DNA of 30,996 bases from JAHFJA01 sp964357385 (GTDB taxonomy: Bacteria > Patescibacteriota > Patescibacteriia > JACQRZ01): contig CAYHKW010000003.1 in the NCBI GenBank assembly GCA_964357385.1, positions 1-30,996 on the forward strand, given 5' to 3'. Both the position numbers and the translations under genes were made by a program. The notes under the pieces were generated by a model. That model saw nothing but the letters and a program-made list of their open reading frames with translations, ran no database searches and was not told where the DNA came from. Every line of letters begins with the position of its first letter. Position 1 is the first letter of the stretch. Below, piece by piece: positions 6,218-14,689 of this stretch.

Positions 6218-9181
6218 ATGAATACTCCTGATCTCCTCTCAGATCTCAATGAAGCACAAAAGGCAGCCGTGACCGCTGGCGAAGGTCCTTTTCTTATAAT
6301 TGCAGGAGCAGGGACAGGTAAAACAACCGTGATCACGCGCCGTATTGCTTGGCTTATCTTGGAACAAGGCGTCAAACCAGAAGACATCCTTGCGCTTACG
6401 TTTACTGAAAAAGCAGCAGGTGAAATGGAAGAGCGCGTGGATCGTCTTCTGCCCTACGGGTATGTACAGCTGTGGATATCGACCTTTCACGCGTTTTGCG
6501 AACGAATTTTGCGTACTCATGCGTTGGATATTGGTTTGCCCGGCGACGTTAAACTGCTCGACCAGACGGCAATTTGGTTATTGATGCGCCGCATCCTCCA
6601 TCGTTTTAATCTCAATTATTACCGCCCGCTAGGAAACCCCACGAAGTTTCTTCATGCATTAATTCAGCATTTTTCCCGTGCGCGCGATGAAGCAATTAGC
6701 CCTGAAGAGTATTTGGCATTTTCTGACTCATTGATTCTCAATAGCGATGTGGCGGTGACGGAGGATGATTTTGGCCTTGATTCAGTGCGCATCAAAGAAA
6801 TCGCTGACGCATATCATATATATCAACAGCTGCTATTAGAAAACAACGCCATGGATTTTGGTGGGTTGATTACCAATACCTTGAAATTGTTCCGTGAACG
6901 CCCGGCAATTCTCGATCACTACCGGAAACAATTTAAATATATTTTGGTTGATGAATTTCAAGATACAAACTGGGTGCAGTATGAATTAGTAAAGCTATTA
7001 GCAGCCCCCGCTAACAATCTTATGGTCGTCGGAGACGATGATCAAGCGGTCTATGCGTGGCGCAATGCCTCTATTGCTTATATATTTCAATTTAAAAAAG
7101 ACTATCCTGAAAGCAAAAATGTTGTATTAATAAATAATTATCGGTCTTCACAAAAAATTCTCGATGCTGCATATAAGTTTATTCAACTCAATAATCCTAA
7201 CCGTCTCGAGTATTCATTTTCCCAGGCGGGTGCCTCGCTTTCTAAACGGCTTTTGTCTCACAACAATGACGTGAGTACAATAGAACACATTCACTGTGCA
7301 ACACTCAATGAAGAAATTGATCGGGTGGTTGCCGAAATAATGAAAAAGAAAGAAGAGCAATCATTGCAATGGTCGGATTTTGCCATCCTCACTCGTTCAA
7401 ACGATGCCGCTTTACCGTTTATCGAACGACTCCAAGAACTGGATGTGCCCTATCATTTCGTTGCCCATAAAGGTTTGTATACAAAGCCGGTTATCATGGA
7501 TCTGCTTGCCTACATGCGCGTGCTGGTTCATCCCTATGATGGTATCTCAATGTATCGCGTGCTTAATATGCCGCCGGTCAATCTCTCTACCGCAAGCTAT
7601 CTTGCGCTGGGGCAATTCGCGCATAAAAAAGGATATACTCTTTGGCAGGCCATGGAACACTATCTTGAGATCACAGAAATTCCTGAAGGCGAGCAGGCTA
7701 TCATTGCAAATCTTGTTACAAAAATGAAAGGCCATATCGCTCTTTCACGAACCAAACGAGCAGCGGAATTGTTTTTGCATGTCGTCAAAGATATAGGATA
7801 TCTTGAATATCTCAAAAAAGAGGAGACAAAAGAAACGCATGAGGCATTTCGCTATCTCAATGCCCTCTACAAAAAGATACGGGCACTTCAACAAGATGAT
7901 CCTGCTTTAAAGCTTCCCGATGTGCTTGAGATTATTGATTATGAACAGCAGGCAGGGGATGAAGGAAGTTTGCCAACTGACAATGATTATGATTTTGATG
8001 CGGTTAAGATCATGACGATTCATGCTTCCAAAGGCCTTGAGTTTTCATACGTCTTTCTGGTAAATATGGTTGATCGGCGTTTTCCAACGGTTGCACGCAG
8101 TGAGGGCATTCCGATTCCTGATGCGCTGGTAAAAGAAGAGGTATCAGAGGGCGATATCCATCTCGAAGAAGAACGTCGTCTTTGTTATGTCGCCATTACG
8201 CGCGCAAAACGTGGCATCTATTTTACGTCTGCACAAAATTATGGTGGAGTCAGAGCAAAAAAACCATCACGATTTTTGGGGGAATTAGGGTTTGAAGTCC
8301 CTGAAGCGACCAAACAAGCAAAAAAGAATGATGAATTTCCGAGTCCTGCTCCAGAAAATAAAAGCGTGGCCCCGATTATCCCCATCCCTCACGTATTCAG
8401 TTTTACCCAGTTGGCTGCCTTTGCATCGTGTCCGTTACAATATAAATTTGCGTTTATTTTACGAATTCCTACGTTTGGCAAGGCGTCGTTTAGTTTTGGT
8501 AAGTCAATGCATACCACGCTTGAACATATGTTTACCCTGATTATCGAGCGTCAAGGGAAACAACAAGCGGGACTGTTCGGCGATACCAAACTGCCGTATA
8601 ATGAAAAAGGAACTCTTCCGTCGTGGGACGAGGTGTATGAATTGTATAAAAAATCCTGGATAGACGAGTGGTATCCCAGCCGTGCTGACCACGATCAGTA
8701 TTTTGAAAAAGGAAAAGCAGGTCTCAAGCGACTGTATGATGATCTTGAAAAGAATGGTGTTACCCCTAAAGCGATTGAACGAGATTTTACCTTAAAAATG
8801 GCAATTGGCAATGACCAATATGCATTAAAGGGGCGTATTGATCGTGTGGATACGGCAGGAAAAGATAGTGTTTCATTGGTTGACTACAAAACAGGAACGC
8901 CAAAAACACTCAAAGATATGCGGAGTGAGGATAAAGAACAGCTCATTTTATACCAAATCGCCTGCGAAGATTTGTTTAAAGAGGAGGTAAAAGATCTCAC
9001 GTATTATTATCTTGAAGATGGATCAACGGCATCCTTTCTCGCAAGTGACCAGGAAAAACAGAAAGTAAAAGAACGAGTCATGCAACGCATTGAAGCAATT
9101 CGGGCAAGTAATTTTGAAGCAACTCCCGGGTTCCAATGTACGTATTGCGATTTTCGCGATATTTGTGAATATAGACAATAA
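6218..9181 (+). CDS. UvrD/PcrA-type helicase fused to a RecB-like Fe-S nuclease domain
   Basis: 987-aa protein. The N-terminal two thirds is a superfamily 1A 3'-5' DNA helicase: Walker A GAGTGKTT (30-37), motif II DEFQDT (245-250), motif III GDDDQAVYAW (from 272), motif V MTIHASKGLEF, motif VI CYVAITRAKR (from 656). The C-terminal third is a PD-(D/E)xK nuclease: GRIDRVD with Asp875 and DYKTG with Asp889 and Lys891. Cys738 together with Cys974, Cys977 and Cys983 forms the split four-cysteine pattern of AddB- and Cas4-type Fe-S nucleases. This makes a single-chain AddA-like helicase-nuclease, likely for double-strand break processing. UvrD alone is usually about 700-750 aa, so the extra length is the nuclease. 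The DUF721-like gene follows directly, a pairing that fits replication and repair. Confidence 0.9.
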   Translation: MNTPDLLSDLNEAQKAAVTAGEGPFLIIAGAGTGKTTVITRRIAWLILEQGVKPEDILALTFTEKAAGEMEERVDRLLPYGYVQLWISTFHAFCERILRTHALDIGLPGDVKLLDQTAIWLLMRRILHRFNLNYYRPLGNPTKFLHALIQHFSRARDEAISPEEYLAFSDSLILNSDVAVTEDDFGLDSVRIKEIADAYHIYQQLLLENNAMDFGGLITNTLKLFRERPAILDHYRKQFKYILVDEFQDTNWVQYELVKLLAAPANNLMVVGDDDQAVYAWRNASIAYIFQFKKDYPESKNVVLINNYRSSQKILDAAYKFIQLNNPNRLEYSFSQAGASLSKRLLSHNNDVSTIEHIHCATLNEEIDRVVAEIMKKKEEQSLQWSDFAILTRSNDAALPFIERLQELDVPYHFVAHKGLYTKPVIMDLLAYMRVLVHPYDGISMYRVLNMPPVNLSTASYLALGQFAHKKGYTLWQAMEHYLEITEIPEGEQAIIANLVTKMKGHIALSRTKRAAELFLHVVKDIGYLEYLKKEETKETHEAFRYLNALYKKIRALQQDDPALKLPDVLEIIDYEQQAGDEGSLPTDNDYDFDAVKIMTIHASKGLEFSYVFLVNMVDRRFPTVARSEGIPIPDALVKEEVSEGDIHLEEERRLCYVAITRAKRGIYFTSAQNYGGVRAKKPSRFLGELGFEVPEATKQAKKNDEFPSPAPENKSVAPIIPIPHVFSFTQLAAFASCPLQYKFAFILRIPTFGKASFSFGKSMHTTLEHMFTLIIERQGKQQAGLFGDTKLPYNEKGTLPSWDEVYELYKKSWIDEWYPSRADHDQYFEKGKAGLKRLYDDLEKNGVTPKAIERDFTLKMAIGNDQYALKGRIDRVDTAGKDSVSLVDYKTGTPKTLKDMRSEDKEQLILYQIACEDLFKEEVKDLTYYYLEDGSTASFLASDQEKQKVKERVMQRIEAIRASNFEATPGFQCTYCDFRDICEYRQ

Positions 9182-9193
9182 TTGACTACCCCT

Positions 9194-9490
9194 ATGTCAT
9201 TTCAACCACTTCAAGGATTACTTCCTAATGTTGCACGCCATACGGGCATTACGGAGCAGATTATGATTGCACAAGCGCTGACGCGTGCGCATCGGGTGAT
9301 TGTTGAGCATCTCGGGGAATCAGCAGGAAGCAAACTCCAGCCGGCATATATTCAAAATAAAACATTGTTTATTGCAACTCTTGAACATCCGCTTGCTTGG
9401 GAAGTGGGCTTACACCAAGCGGACATTGTAAAAGGCGTGAATGCAGAAAGCCCCTATCCGTTAATCCAGCGCATAAAAGTTATTAGCTAA
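9194..9490 (+). CDS. DUF721/DciA-like small protein
   Basis: 98 aa from the ATG at 9194; a TTG at 9182, directly after the helicase stop, would add four residues. The layout is that of DUF721 (DciA-like) proteins: a helical N-terminal part, then a compact domain with LQPAYIQNKTLFIATLEHPLAWEVGL and a final IQRIKVI strand. DciA acts in loading the replicative helicase DnaB in many bacteria; applying that here is an inference from the fold pattern. It is co-transcribed with the helicase-nuclease and the pseudopilin gene, with a 1-base gap to the next start. Confidence 0.55.
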   Translation: MSFQPLQGLLPNVARHTGITEQIMIAQALTRAHRVIVEHLGESAGSKLQPAYIQNKTLFIATLEHPLAWEVGLHQADIVKGVNAESPYPLIQRIKVIS

Positions 9491-9491
9491 C

Positions 9492-10001
9492 ATGTCAAAA
9501 GGATTTACAAAAAATGAACTCACGATCGGTATTCCTATAGCGGTAATTATTGTTGCACTTGTCGTATGGGGTATATGGTATGAATTTGCTCGTGCGAAAG
9601 ATGCCCAGAGGTATGGAGAAGCACTTATTTGGCATAGCGCCTTCGCGTTATATTTCCATAATCATGGGGTCTATCCGTCGACATCAACGGATGGCCAATC
9701 GTTGCAAGGGAAGTGTTTGGTTGATGTTGGACTGGTTGCTATCACCGATTCGGCATGCAGTGCATCGGCGTATATCTATAATGTATCGAGTGAATCATCG
9801 GCGGTGTATTACCCCCGCACGTCAGACAATTTTGTATGCAATGATCACCAAGGATGCAGCCGATACTATATGACACTATCACAGACAACGCGTGCAATTT
9901 CTGGTCAACCACGTGATGTATTTCGTACCTCTCCTCGCGGAATTCATATCTTTGGCCCCGAAGGCCTTCTTATTACTCAAAAACAAATACCCGGCCTATG
10001 A
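9492..10001 (+). CDS. Divergent type IV pseudopilin-like protein
   Basis: 169 aa. The start MSKG-FTKNE keeps the prepilin peptidase rule: Gly4 before the cut, Phe at +1 and Glu at +5, followed by a hydrophobic helix of about 18 residues and an ARAKDAQR segment like the ARKKARDAKR of the main pilin in this window. The usual FTLIELL core is changed (FTKNELTIGIPIAVIIV), so it is a diverged minor pilin or pseudopilin. The rest is a Cys-containing head with no family I recognise. It lies in the helicase operon and away from the pil cluster 2 kb downstream, and its stop overlaps the next start by four bases (ATGA). Confidence 0.6.
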   Translation: MSKGFTKNELTIGIPIAVIIVALVVWGIWYEFARAKDAQRYGEALIWHSAFALYFHNHGVYPSTSTDGQSLQGKCLVDVGLVAITDSACSASAYIYNVSSESSAVYYPRTSDNFVCNDHQGCSRYYMTLSQTTRAISGQPRDVFRTSPRGIHIFGPEGLLITQKQIPGL

Positions 10002-10384
10002 CTCTAAAAAAATACCTTGCAATGATGACGTTTGCCACTCTCGTTTGTTGGGGGGCATGGCTTAGCGTTATCAACATGATTGATGTGGCAAACACAGGAT
10101 TTCTTGGCCACACCCTCTTTTATGCCAGTTTATTTCTTGCATTGACAGGCACGTTTGCCGTAGTTGGCTTTTTTATCCGATTGGTACTGCTCAAACAAGA
10201 ATTAGTATTTCAAAAAGTCGTTATTGCGTTTCGACAAGCAATATTCTTTGCCCTGCTGATTGATGGTCTTTTGATCCTTGCTGCCCGCAGTCTATTGACT
10301 TGGTACAATGTTATGTTTTTGGTCATTGGTTTAACGATTGCTGAGTTTTTCATGATTTCACGAAAACCACGATATCGGGGGTAG
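9998..10384 (+). CDS. Small polytopic membrane protein, unknown function
   Basis: 128 aa with about four hydrophobic segments (roughly 8-27, 37-64, 78-96 and 100-120) and a basic C-terminal tail, so an inner-membrane protein. I do not recognise the family. Its ATG overlaps the pseudopilin stop (ATGA), which implies translational coupling with that gene. A fresh promoter for lemA begins just after its stop, so it ends this operon. Confidence 0.7.
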   Translation: MTLKKYLAMMTFATLVCWGAWLSVINMIDVANTGFLGHTLFYASLFLALTGTFAVVGFFIRLVLLKQELVFQKVVIAFRQAIFFALLIDGLLILAARSLLTWYNVMFLVIGLTIAEFFMISRKPRYRG

Positions 10385-10388
10385 ATCC

Positions 10389-10417
10389 TTTACATTTTCC
10401 CTCGCTTTTGCTACACT
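10389..10417 (+). promoter_or_regulatory. Promoter of the lemA-htpX operon
   Basis: TTTACA (10389-10394), 17-bp spacer, TACACT (10412-10417) preceded by TG, so both a -35 and an extended -10 element. The leader to the lemA start is about 25-30 nt and AT-rich without a Shine-Dalgarno sequence. Confidence 0.7.
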
Positions 10418-10450
10418 TCAACCAAGATTATTACTTATATTTATACCCGT

Positions 10451-11023
10451 ATGATGGTGTTCTATATCTTGCTTGCCATCGTGGTTTTATTGATTATTGT
10501 AGTGGTTGCCATATTCAATGGCCTTGTTACGTTAAAAAATCGCACTGAAGAAGCGTGGTCTGATATAGATGTACAGTTGAAGCGACGCTATGATTTGATT
10601 CCTAATCTCGTGGAAACCGTCAAGGGATATGCTACCCACGAACAAGGAACGCTGACAAAAGTTATCGAAGCGCGTAATATGGCAATGAACGCTCATAACA
10701 GCAATGCGCCAATTGAAGAGCAGGCTCAGAATGAAAACATGCTTTCGTCTACTTTGAAATCAATTTTTGCCTTAGCAGAAAGCTATCCTGACCTTAAAGC
10801 AAACGCAAATTTTGCAAAATTGCAGGATGAATTATCTGATACCGAAAATAAGATTCAAGCTTCACGTCGTTTCTATAATGGTAATGTTCGGGATCTCAAC
10901 ACAAAGATCGAAACATTTCCAAGCAATATGATTGCCGGGATGTTTGGGTTTGCAAAACGCTCATTCTTTGAATTAGCAGACGAAAAGGAGCGTGAAAACG
11001 TAAAGGTTTCATTTGGCTCATAA
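10451..11023 (+). CDS. lemA: LemA family protein
   Basis: 190 aa. One N-terminal transmembrane helix (about 3-24) is followed by the helical LemA body: FNGLVTLKNRTEEAW, VQLKRRYDLIPNLVETVKGYA and IEARNMA are family marks, and the C-terminal part has SRRFYNGNVRDLNTKIETFP. Length is normal. LemA is a membrane-anchored protein of uncertain role, often encoded beside HtpX as here (2-base gap). Two adjacent ATGs (10451 and 10454) could serve as start. Confidence 0.93.
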   Translation: MMVFYILLAIVVLLIIVVVAIFNGLVTLKNRTEEAWSDIDVQLKRRYDLIPNLVETVKGYATHEQGTLTKVIEARNMAMNAHNSNAPIEEQAQNENMLSSTLKSIFALAESYPDLKANANFAKLQDELSDTENKIQASRRFYNGNVRDLNTKIETFPSNMIAGMFGFAKRSFFELADEKERENVKVSFGS

Positions 11024-11025
11024 TC

Positions 11026-11913
11026 ATGTATAACCAGATTGCGTCTAATAAGAGGCGTTCATGGTTGTTGATGGGAATCATGACGCTGTTAATCATTGTC
11101 GTAGGCTATGCAGGGATGCTGGTCTACGGTTTTGATTATTCACTTCTTATCGGGGTGGGAATAGTCGCGTTGTTATTCAACACTATCGGGTATTTTCAAG
11201 GAAGCTCAATAGCCTTGGCCGTTAATGGGGCAAAAAAGATCAAGAAAAACGACAACCCATACCTCTACAACATGGTTGAAAACGCTGCCATCACCGCGGG
11301 AATTCCCATGCCCGACGTCTATGTGATGGAAGATCCTTCCATGAACGCGTTTGCGACAGGTCGAGATCCCAAACATTCCGCAGTGGCGTTTACCACCGGG
11401 ATTGTCCAAGGGCTTGAAAACGAAGAACTAGAAGGCGTCGTCGCCCATGAGTTGTCACATATCAAAAACTACGATATTCGTATCGCGACCCTCGCCGTTG
11501 CTTTGGTTGGTGTTATGATGATTTTGATCGATTTCTTTTGGCATATGGGGTTATTTGGCGGCGGGCGTGATGAGGATAATCGTTCAAATCCTGTTTTTGC
11601 CATCATTGGAATCATTTTACTTATCCTTGCACCCATCATTGGACAAATGATCCAGCTTGCCGTTTCTCGACGTCGTGAGTTCCTAGCCGATGCATCGGGT
11701 GCACTGTTGACGCGATACCCGGAGGGTCTTGCACGTGCGCTTGAAAAGATTGGTGCACAGTCGCGTCCGATGGCTCATGCAAATCATGCGACCGCTCATC
11801 TGTTTTTAAACAATCCCTATGGAGCCAAAGCAAAGGGGTTTGTCAATAAATTTTTTTCTACGCATCCGCCTATTGAAGAGCGCATTGCAATACTTCGTAA
11901 AATGGGACAATAG
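11026..11913 (+). CDS. htpX: HtpX-family membrane zinc metalloprotease
   Basis: 295 aa, membrane-bound M48 peptidase that degrades misfolded membrane proteins in well-studied bacteria. Two hydrophobic N-terminal helices are followed by the catalytic HELSH motif (His141, Glu142, His145), further hydrophobic segments, and the third ligand region RRREFLADASGA with Glu218. Near the C-terminus, FSTHPPIEERIAIL is the usual HtpX ending. All catalytic residues are present, so it should be active. It is co-transcribed with lemA. Confidence 0.95.
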   Translation: MYNQIASNKRRSWLLMGIMTLLIIVVGYAGMLVYGFDYSLLIGVGIVALLFNTIGYFQGSSIALAVNGAKKIKKNDNPYLYNMVENAAITAGIPMPDVYVMEDPSMNAFATGRDPKHSAVAFTTGIVQGLENEELEGVVAHELSHIKNYDIRIATLAVALVGVMMILIDFFWHMGLFGGGRDEDNRSNPVFAIIGIILLILAPIIGQMIQLAVSRRREFLADASGALLTRYPEGLARALEKIGAQSRPMAHANHATAHLFLNNPYGAKAKGFVNKFFSTHPPIEERIAILRKMGQ

Positions 11914-11941
11914 AGATTTGTATGCACAGTCTATTGGTATG

Positions 11942-11950
11942 TGATATACT
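11942..11950 (+). promoter_or_regulatory. Extended -10 promoter of pilC
   Basis: TGATATACT with no good -35 element. Expected leader is about 24 nt, pyrimidine-rich (ends CTCTATTCCC), without a Shine-Dalgarno sequence. The same nonamer recurs before pilA and before the CHRD-pilin gene. Confidence 0.65.
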
Positions 11951-11980
11951 GATATTAATTGTTTGCATTACTCTATTCCC

Positions 11981-13198
11981 ATGCCACTTTTTAATTACAG
12001 TGCAAAAACAAAAGAGCGTAAGACCGTGCGCGGTTCCGTTGAGGCTAACAATCTTGACGATGCTGCAGAAATTTTAACTGAACAAGGTCTTTCGGTAATT
12101 TCGATCAAGGAGCAAGAGATAACCGTGCGTATTGCAGAGAAAGCACTCAATCTTTTTAATGGTGTTTCAAAAAAAGATCTTGCCATCATGCTACGCCAGT
12201 TATCGATTTTGATTTCGTCGGCTATTCCTTTGGTGCAGGCAATCAAAATGCTGGTGGGTCAAACGCAGAAACGCAAACTCAAAGAAGCACTTTTGAATAT
12301 ATCAAACGACGTTGATTCGGGTACAAAATTTTCTGAAGCACTTGCGGTATATCCGGCTATTTTCAAGCCGTTTTTTATTAACATGATTAAATCGGGTGAA
12401 ACGACGGGAAAGCTCGATGAAATTTTATCCTACTTGGCAGATCAACAGGAAAAAGATTACGAACTAGATAGCAAAATTAGAGGAGCAATGCTGTATCCGG
12501 CGTTTATTTTCTCGGCATTAATTGGAGTAGGGGTGTTTGTAATGGTCTATGTAGTCCCTAAAATGCTTGATCTGTTTAAAGAAGTGGATCAATCACATCT
12601 TCCTATTGCGACCAAAATATTGCTTGCGGTTACGTATGTTTCTGAAAATTATTGGTATCTTATCATTCTTGGTGTTGCGGCACTCGTGGGCGCGATCGGG
12701 TGGTATTTGAGGACACCATCAGGAAAAATGCTATGGGGAACCTATCAGGTAAAAATTCCCGGGTTTGGGTCACTACTAAAAAACATTGTTATTGTGCGAT
12801 TTGCCCGTTCATTTGAAACAGTATTAGTAGGGGGTCTGACCGTAACGGAGGGGCTTGCTATTGTTCGTGATGTTGTCGGTAATCCGGCTTATAAAAAAGT
12901 GCTCGATGAAACGATTCGATCGGTTGAGGATGGAAATTCGATTGCATCAATTATGTCACAGCATCCCGAATTGTTTCCTCCGATGGTGCCGCAGATGTTA
13001 TCAGTGGGTGAAGAGACAGGGCGTTTGGAAGAAGTGTTAAAAAAGATAACCGAGTTTTACACCCGTGAAGTCAATATCGCCGTCGAAAGTATTCTGGTGA
13101 TTATTGAACCGATAGTAATCGTGTTGCTTGGTGTCGGAGTGTTAGTTGTTGTTGCGGGTGTTCTGTTGCCTATGTATCAACTCGCGACAGAGTTGTAG
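11981..13198 (+). CDS. pilC: Type IV pilus inner-membrane platform protein PilC (GspF family)
   Basis: 405 aa, the platform protein of type IV pilus and type II secretion machines. The start at 11981 gives MPLFNYSAKTKERK, the family's standard N-terminus; an upstream TTG at 11963 would add six residues. Two GspF domains are visible: the first around residues 65-190, with LRQLSILISSAIPLVQAI and IKSGETTGKLDEIL, the second around 265-390, with ARSFETVLVGGLTVTEGL and LSVGEETGRLEEVL. Three hydrophobic segments lie near 170, 220 and at the C-terminal end. PilB and PilT ATPases are not in the window, so the machine is split over several loci. Confidence 0.95.
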   Translation: MPLFNYSAKTKERKTVRGSVEANNLDDAAEILTEQGLSVISIKEQEITVRIAEKALNLFNGVSKKDLAIMLRQLSILISSAIPLVQAIKMLVGQTQKRKLKEALLNISNDVDSGTKFSEALAVYPAIFKPFFINMIKSGETTGKLDEILSYLADQQEKDYELDSKIRGAMLYPAFIFSALIGVGVFVMVYVVPKMLDLFKEVDQSHLPIATKILLAVTYVSENYWYLIILGVAALVGAIGWYLRTPSGKMLWGTYQVKIPGFGSLLKNIVIVRFARSFETVLVGGLTVTEGLAIVRDVVGNPAYKKVLDETIRSVEDGNSIASIMSQHPELFPPMVPQMLSVGEETGRLEEVLKKITEFYTREVNIAVESILVIIEPIVIVLLGVGVLVVVAGVLLPMYQLATEL

Positions 13199-13222
13199 TA
13201 TTAGCTGACTTCTATGGATCCG

Positions 13223-13231
13223 TGATATACT
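13223..13231 (+). promoter_or_regulatory. Extended -10 promoter of pilA
   Basis: TGATATACT, 53 nt before the pilA ATG, so the leader is about 45 nt and AT-rich. A separate promoter for the main pilin allows higher expression than pilC. Confidence 0.65.
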
Positions 13232-13284
13232 ATACGAAAGGTTTCAAGTTATCCACATTATTAATAATTTCATAATAAAGACGT

Positions 13285-13791
13285 ATGAAGAAAAACAAGC
13301 AGGGTTTTACCCTTATTGAGTTGCTCGTCGTTATCGCTATCATCGGTATCCTTGCAACGATCGCACTCGTTTCATTGCAAAGTGCCCGTAAGAAAGCTCG
13401 AGATGCAAAGCGTGTTGCTGAAGTAAAAGGTATCGCAAATGCTCTCGAAGCAGCTGCGTTTGAACCTTTCACTGGTCCTGGTGTCTGTGGTGCTGCAAAA
13501 GCTTTGGTAAGCAGTACTTGTGCAACCGTGGGCGAGTTGACCACTGGTGCAGCAGGAACATGGGCGAACTTCAAAGATCCTAGTACGGGTACTACACCAA
13601 TGCCACTATGTTCATCCGGAGCCACTACGACACCTTGTGGGTATACTATGAAAGGAGGCTCTACTCCTAGCGATTATGCTATCTGTTTCTATTCTGAAAG
13701 TCCGACCTCTCCAAACCCAACCGGTGGTTTGACCAAGATTACTGAAGGGGGAGTATTTAGCGCAGGTTGTTCTGCAGGAGACGGTTTTTAA
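13285..13791 (+). CDS. pilA: Major type IV pilin-like protein
   Basis: 168 aa. Leader peptide MKKNKQG is cut before Phe8; Glu12 is the conserved +5 Glu of the mature protein, followed by the classic hydrophobic helix LIELLVVIAIIGILATIALV and the ARKKARDAKR segment. The head is rich in Gly, Ser, Thr and Cys (about six Cys) and probably held by disulfides. With its own promoter and terminator and a full consensus N-terminus, it is the best candidate for the main pilin. Its head resembles the C-terminus of the CHRD-like protein at 28306. Confidence 0.92.
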   Translation: MKKNKQGFTLIELLVVIAIIGILATIALVSLQSARKKARDAKRVAEVKGIANALEAAAFEPFTGPGVCGAAKALVSSTCATVGELTTGAAGTWANFKDPSTGTTPMPLCSSGATTTPCGYTMKGGSTPSDYAICFYSESPTSPNPTGGLTKITEGGVFSAGCSAGDGF

Positions 13792-13806
13792 AACCGACTG
13801 TATTGT

Positions 13807-13842
13807 AAAAAACACCCTTGGTATCATACCGAGGGTGTTTTT
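13807..13842 (+). terminator. Rho-independent terminator of pilA
   Basis: AACACCCTTGGTA (from 13811) pairs with TACCGAGGGTGTT (to 13839), one mismatch, followed by TTTT. Strong hairpin. The next promoter's extended -10 starts at its last base. Confidence 0.88.
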
Positions 13843-13850
13843 GTTATACT
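13842..13850 (+). promoter_or_regulatory. Extended -10 promoter of pilD, near-leaderless
   Basis: TGTTATACT ends 8 nt before the pilD ATG (13859). The -35 region would fall inside the pilA terminator hairpin. Confidence 0.6.
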
Positions 13851-13858
13851 AACAGGAT

Positions 13859-14689
13859 ATGACCTTGCTACTATTTTTTATTTTAGGCGGTATTATTGGA
13901 AGCTTTTTAAATGTCGTGATTTTGCGTACTCATAACGGTACACAATCATGGTTAAAAGGTAGATCGCATTGTCCTTCCTGTCACCATCGATTGGGGTGGT
14001 ATGATTTGGTTCCAATAATAAGTTATGTACTGTTGAATGGTCGATGTCGATACTGCAATACACCGATTTCAGTACAATACCCACTTGTAGAAGCTGTCAC
14101 GGCATTGCTGTTTGGGCTGGTGTATATAGTTACCGTAGGAACGGCGCTTGAGACATCTACGACCCATACGGTCATACTTTTAGCACGCAATCTCCTTGTT
14201 GTTTGCGTACTGGTAATATTATTTGTTTATGATTTTCGATGGCAGCTCATACCCGACCGTATCACACTTCCTGCAATTATTTTTTTCTTCATTCTCAACT
14301 CATTATTGTATGGCTCCGCCGCGGTGTGCAATCCCATAACGGCGATTTGTCACACTATCCCAGGCTGGACGGACTATGCGCTGGGCGCTATACTAGGAGG
14401 AGGTTTTTTTCTGCTCCAATTCGTTATTTCCAAAGGAAAATGGATCGGAGGAGGAGACATACGACTGGGAGCCCTCATAGGGGTCATTTTGGGTCTTAGT
14501 GGTACTGCTATCGCACTGTTCATTGCCTATATGGTGGGTGCAATATGGGGGATAGGGATGATTGTATCAGGCCAAAAAAAGATGGGCAGCGCGATACCAT
14601 TTGGAACATTTCTGAGTATTGCAACACTCATAGTTCTTCTGTGGTATCCCCAGGTCATCGCATTAATGCAGCGATATTTAATACTATGA
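13859..14689 (+). CDS. pilD: Prepilin peptidase / methyltransferase PilD
   Basis: 276-aa polytopic membrane aspartic peptidase that cuts prepilin leaders and N-methylates the new N-terminus. The cytoplasmic N-terminal domain has two zinc-type CxxC pairs (Cys38/41 and Cys63/66) in CPSCHHRLGWYDLVPIISY. Catalytic Asp125 lies in YDFRWQLIPD and Asp200 in the GGGD motif, the family's GxGD site. About seven hydrophobic segments follow the usual topology. Substrates in the window are the pilins at 13285 and 14686 and probably 9492. The stop overlaps the next start (ATGA). Confidence 0.95.
   Translation: MTLLLFFILGGIIGSFLNVVILRTHNGTQSWLKGRSHCPSCHHRLGWYDLVPIISYVLLNGRCRYCNTPISVQYPLVEAVTALLFGLVYIVTVGTALETSTTHTVILLARNLLVVCVLVILFVYDFRWQLIPDRITLPAIIFFFILNSLLYGSAAVCNPITAICHTIPGWTDYALGAILGGGFFLLQFVISKGKWIGGGDIRLGALIGVILGLSGTAIALFIAYMVGAIWGIGMIVSGQKKMGSAIPFGTFLSIATLIVLLWYPQVIALMQRYLIL

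Noticed and set aside
14545..14685. Upstream extension of the GspH/FimT-like pseudopilin
   Set aside because: The extension lies inside pilD in another frame; the ATG at 14686 gives the expected 6-residue prepilin leader.
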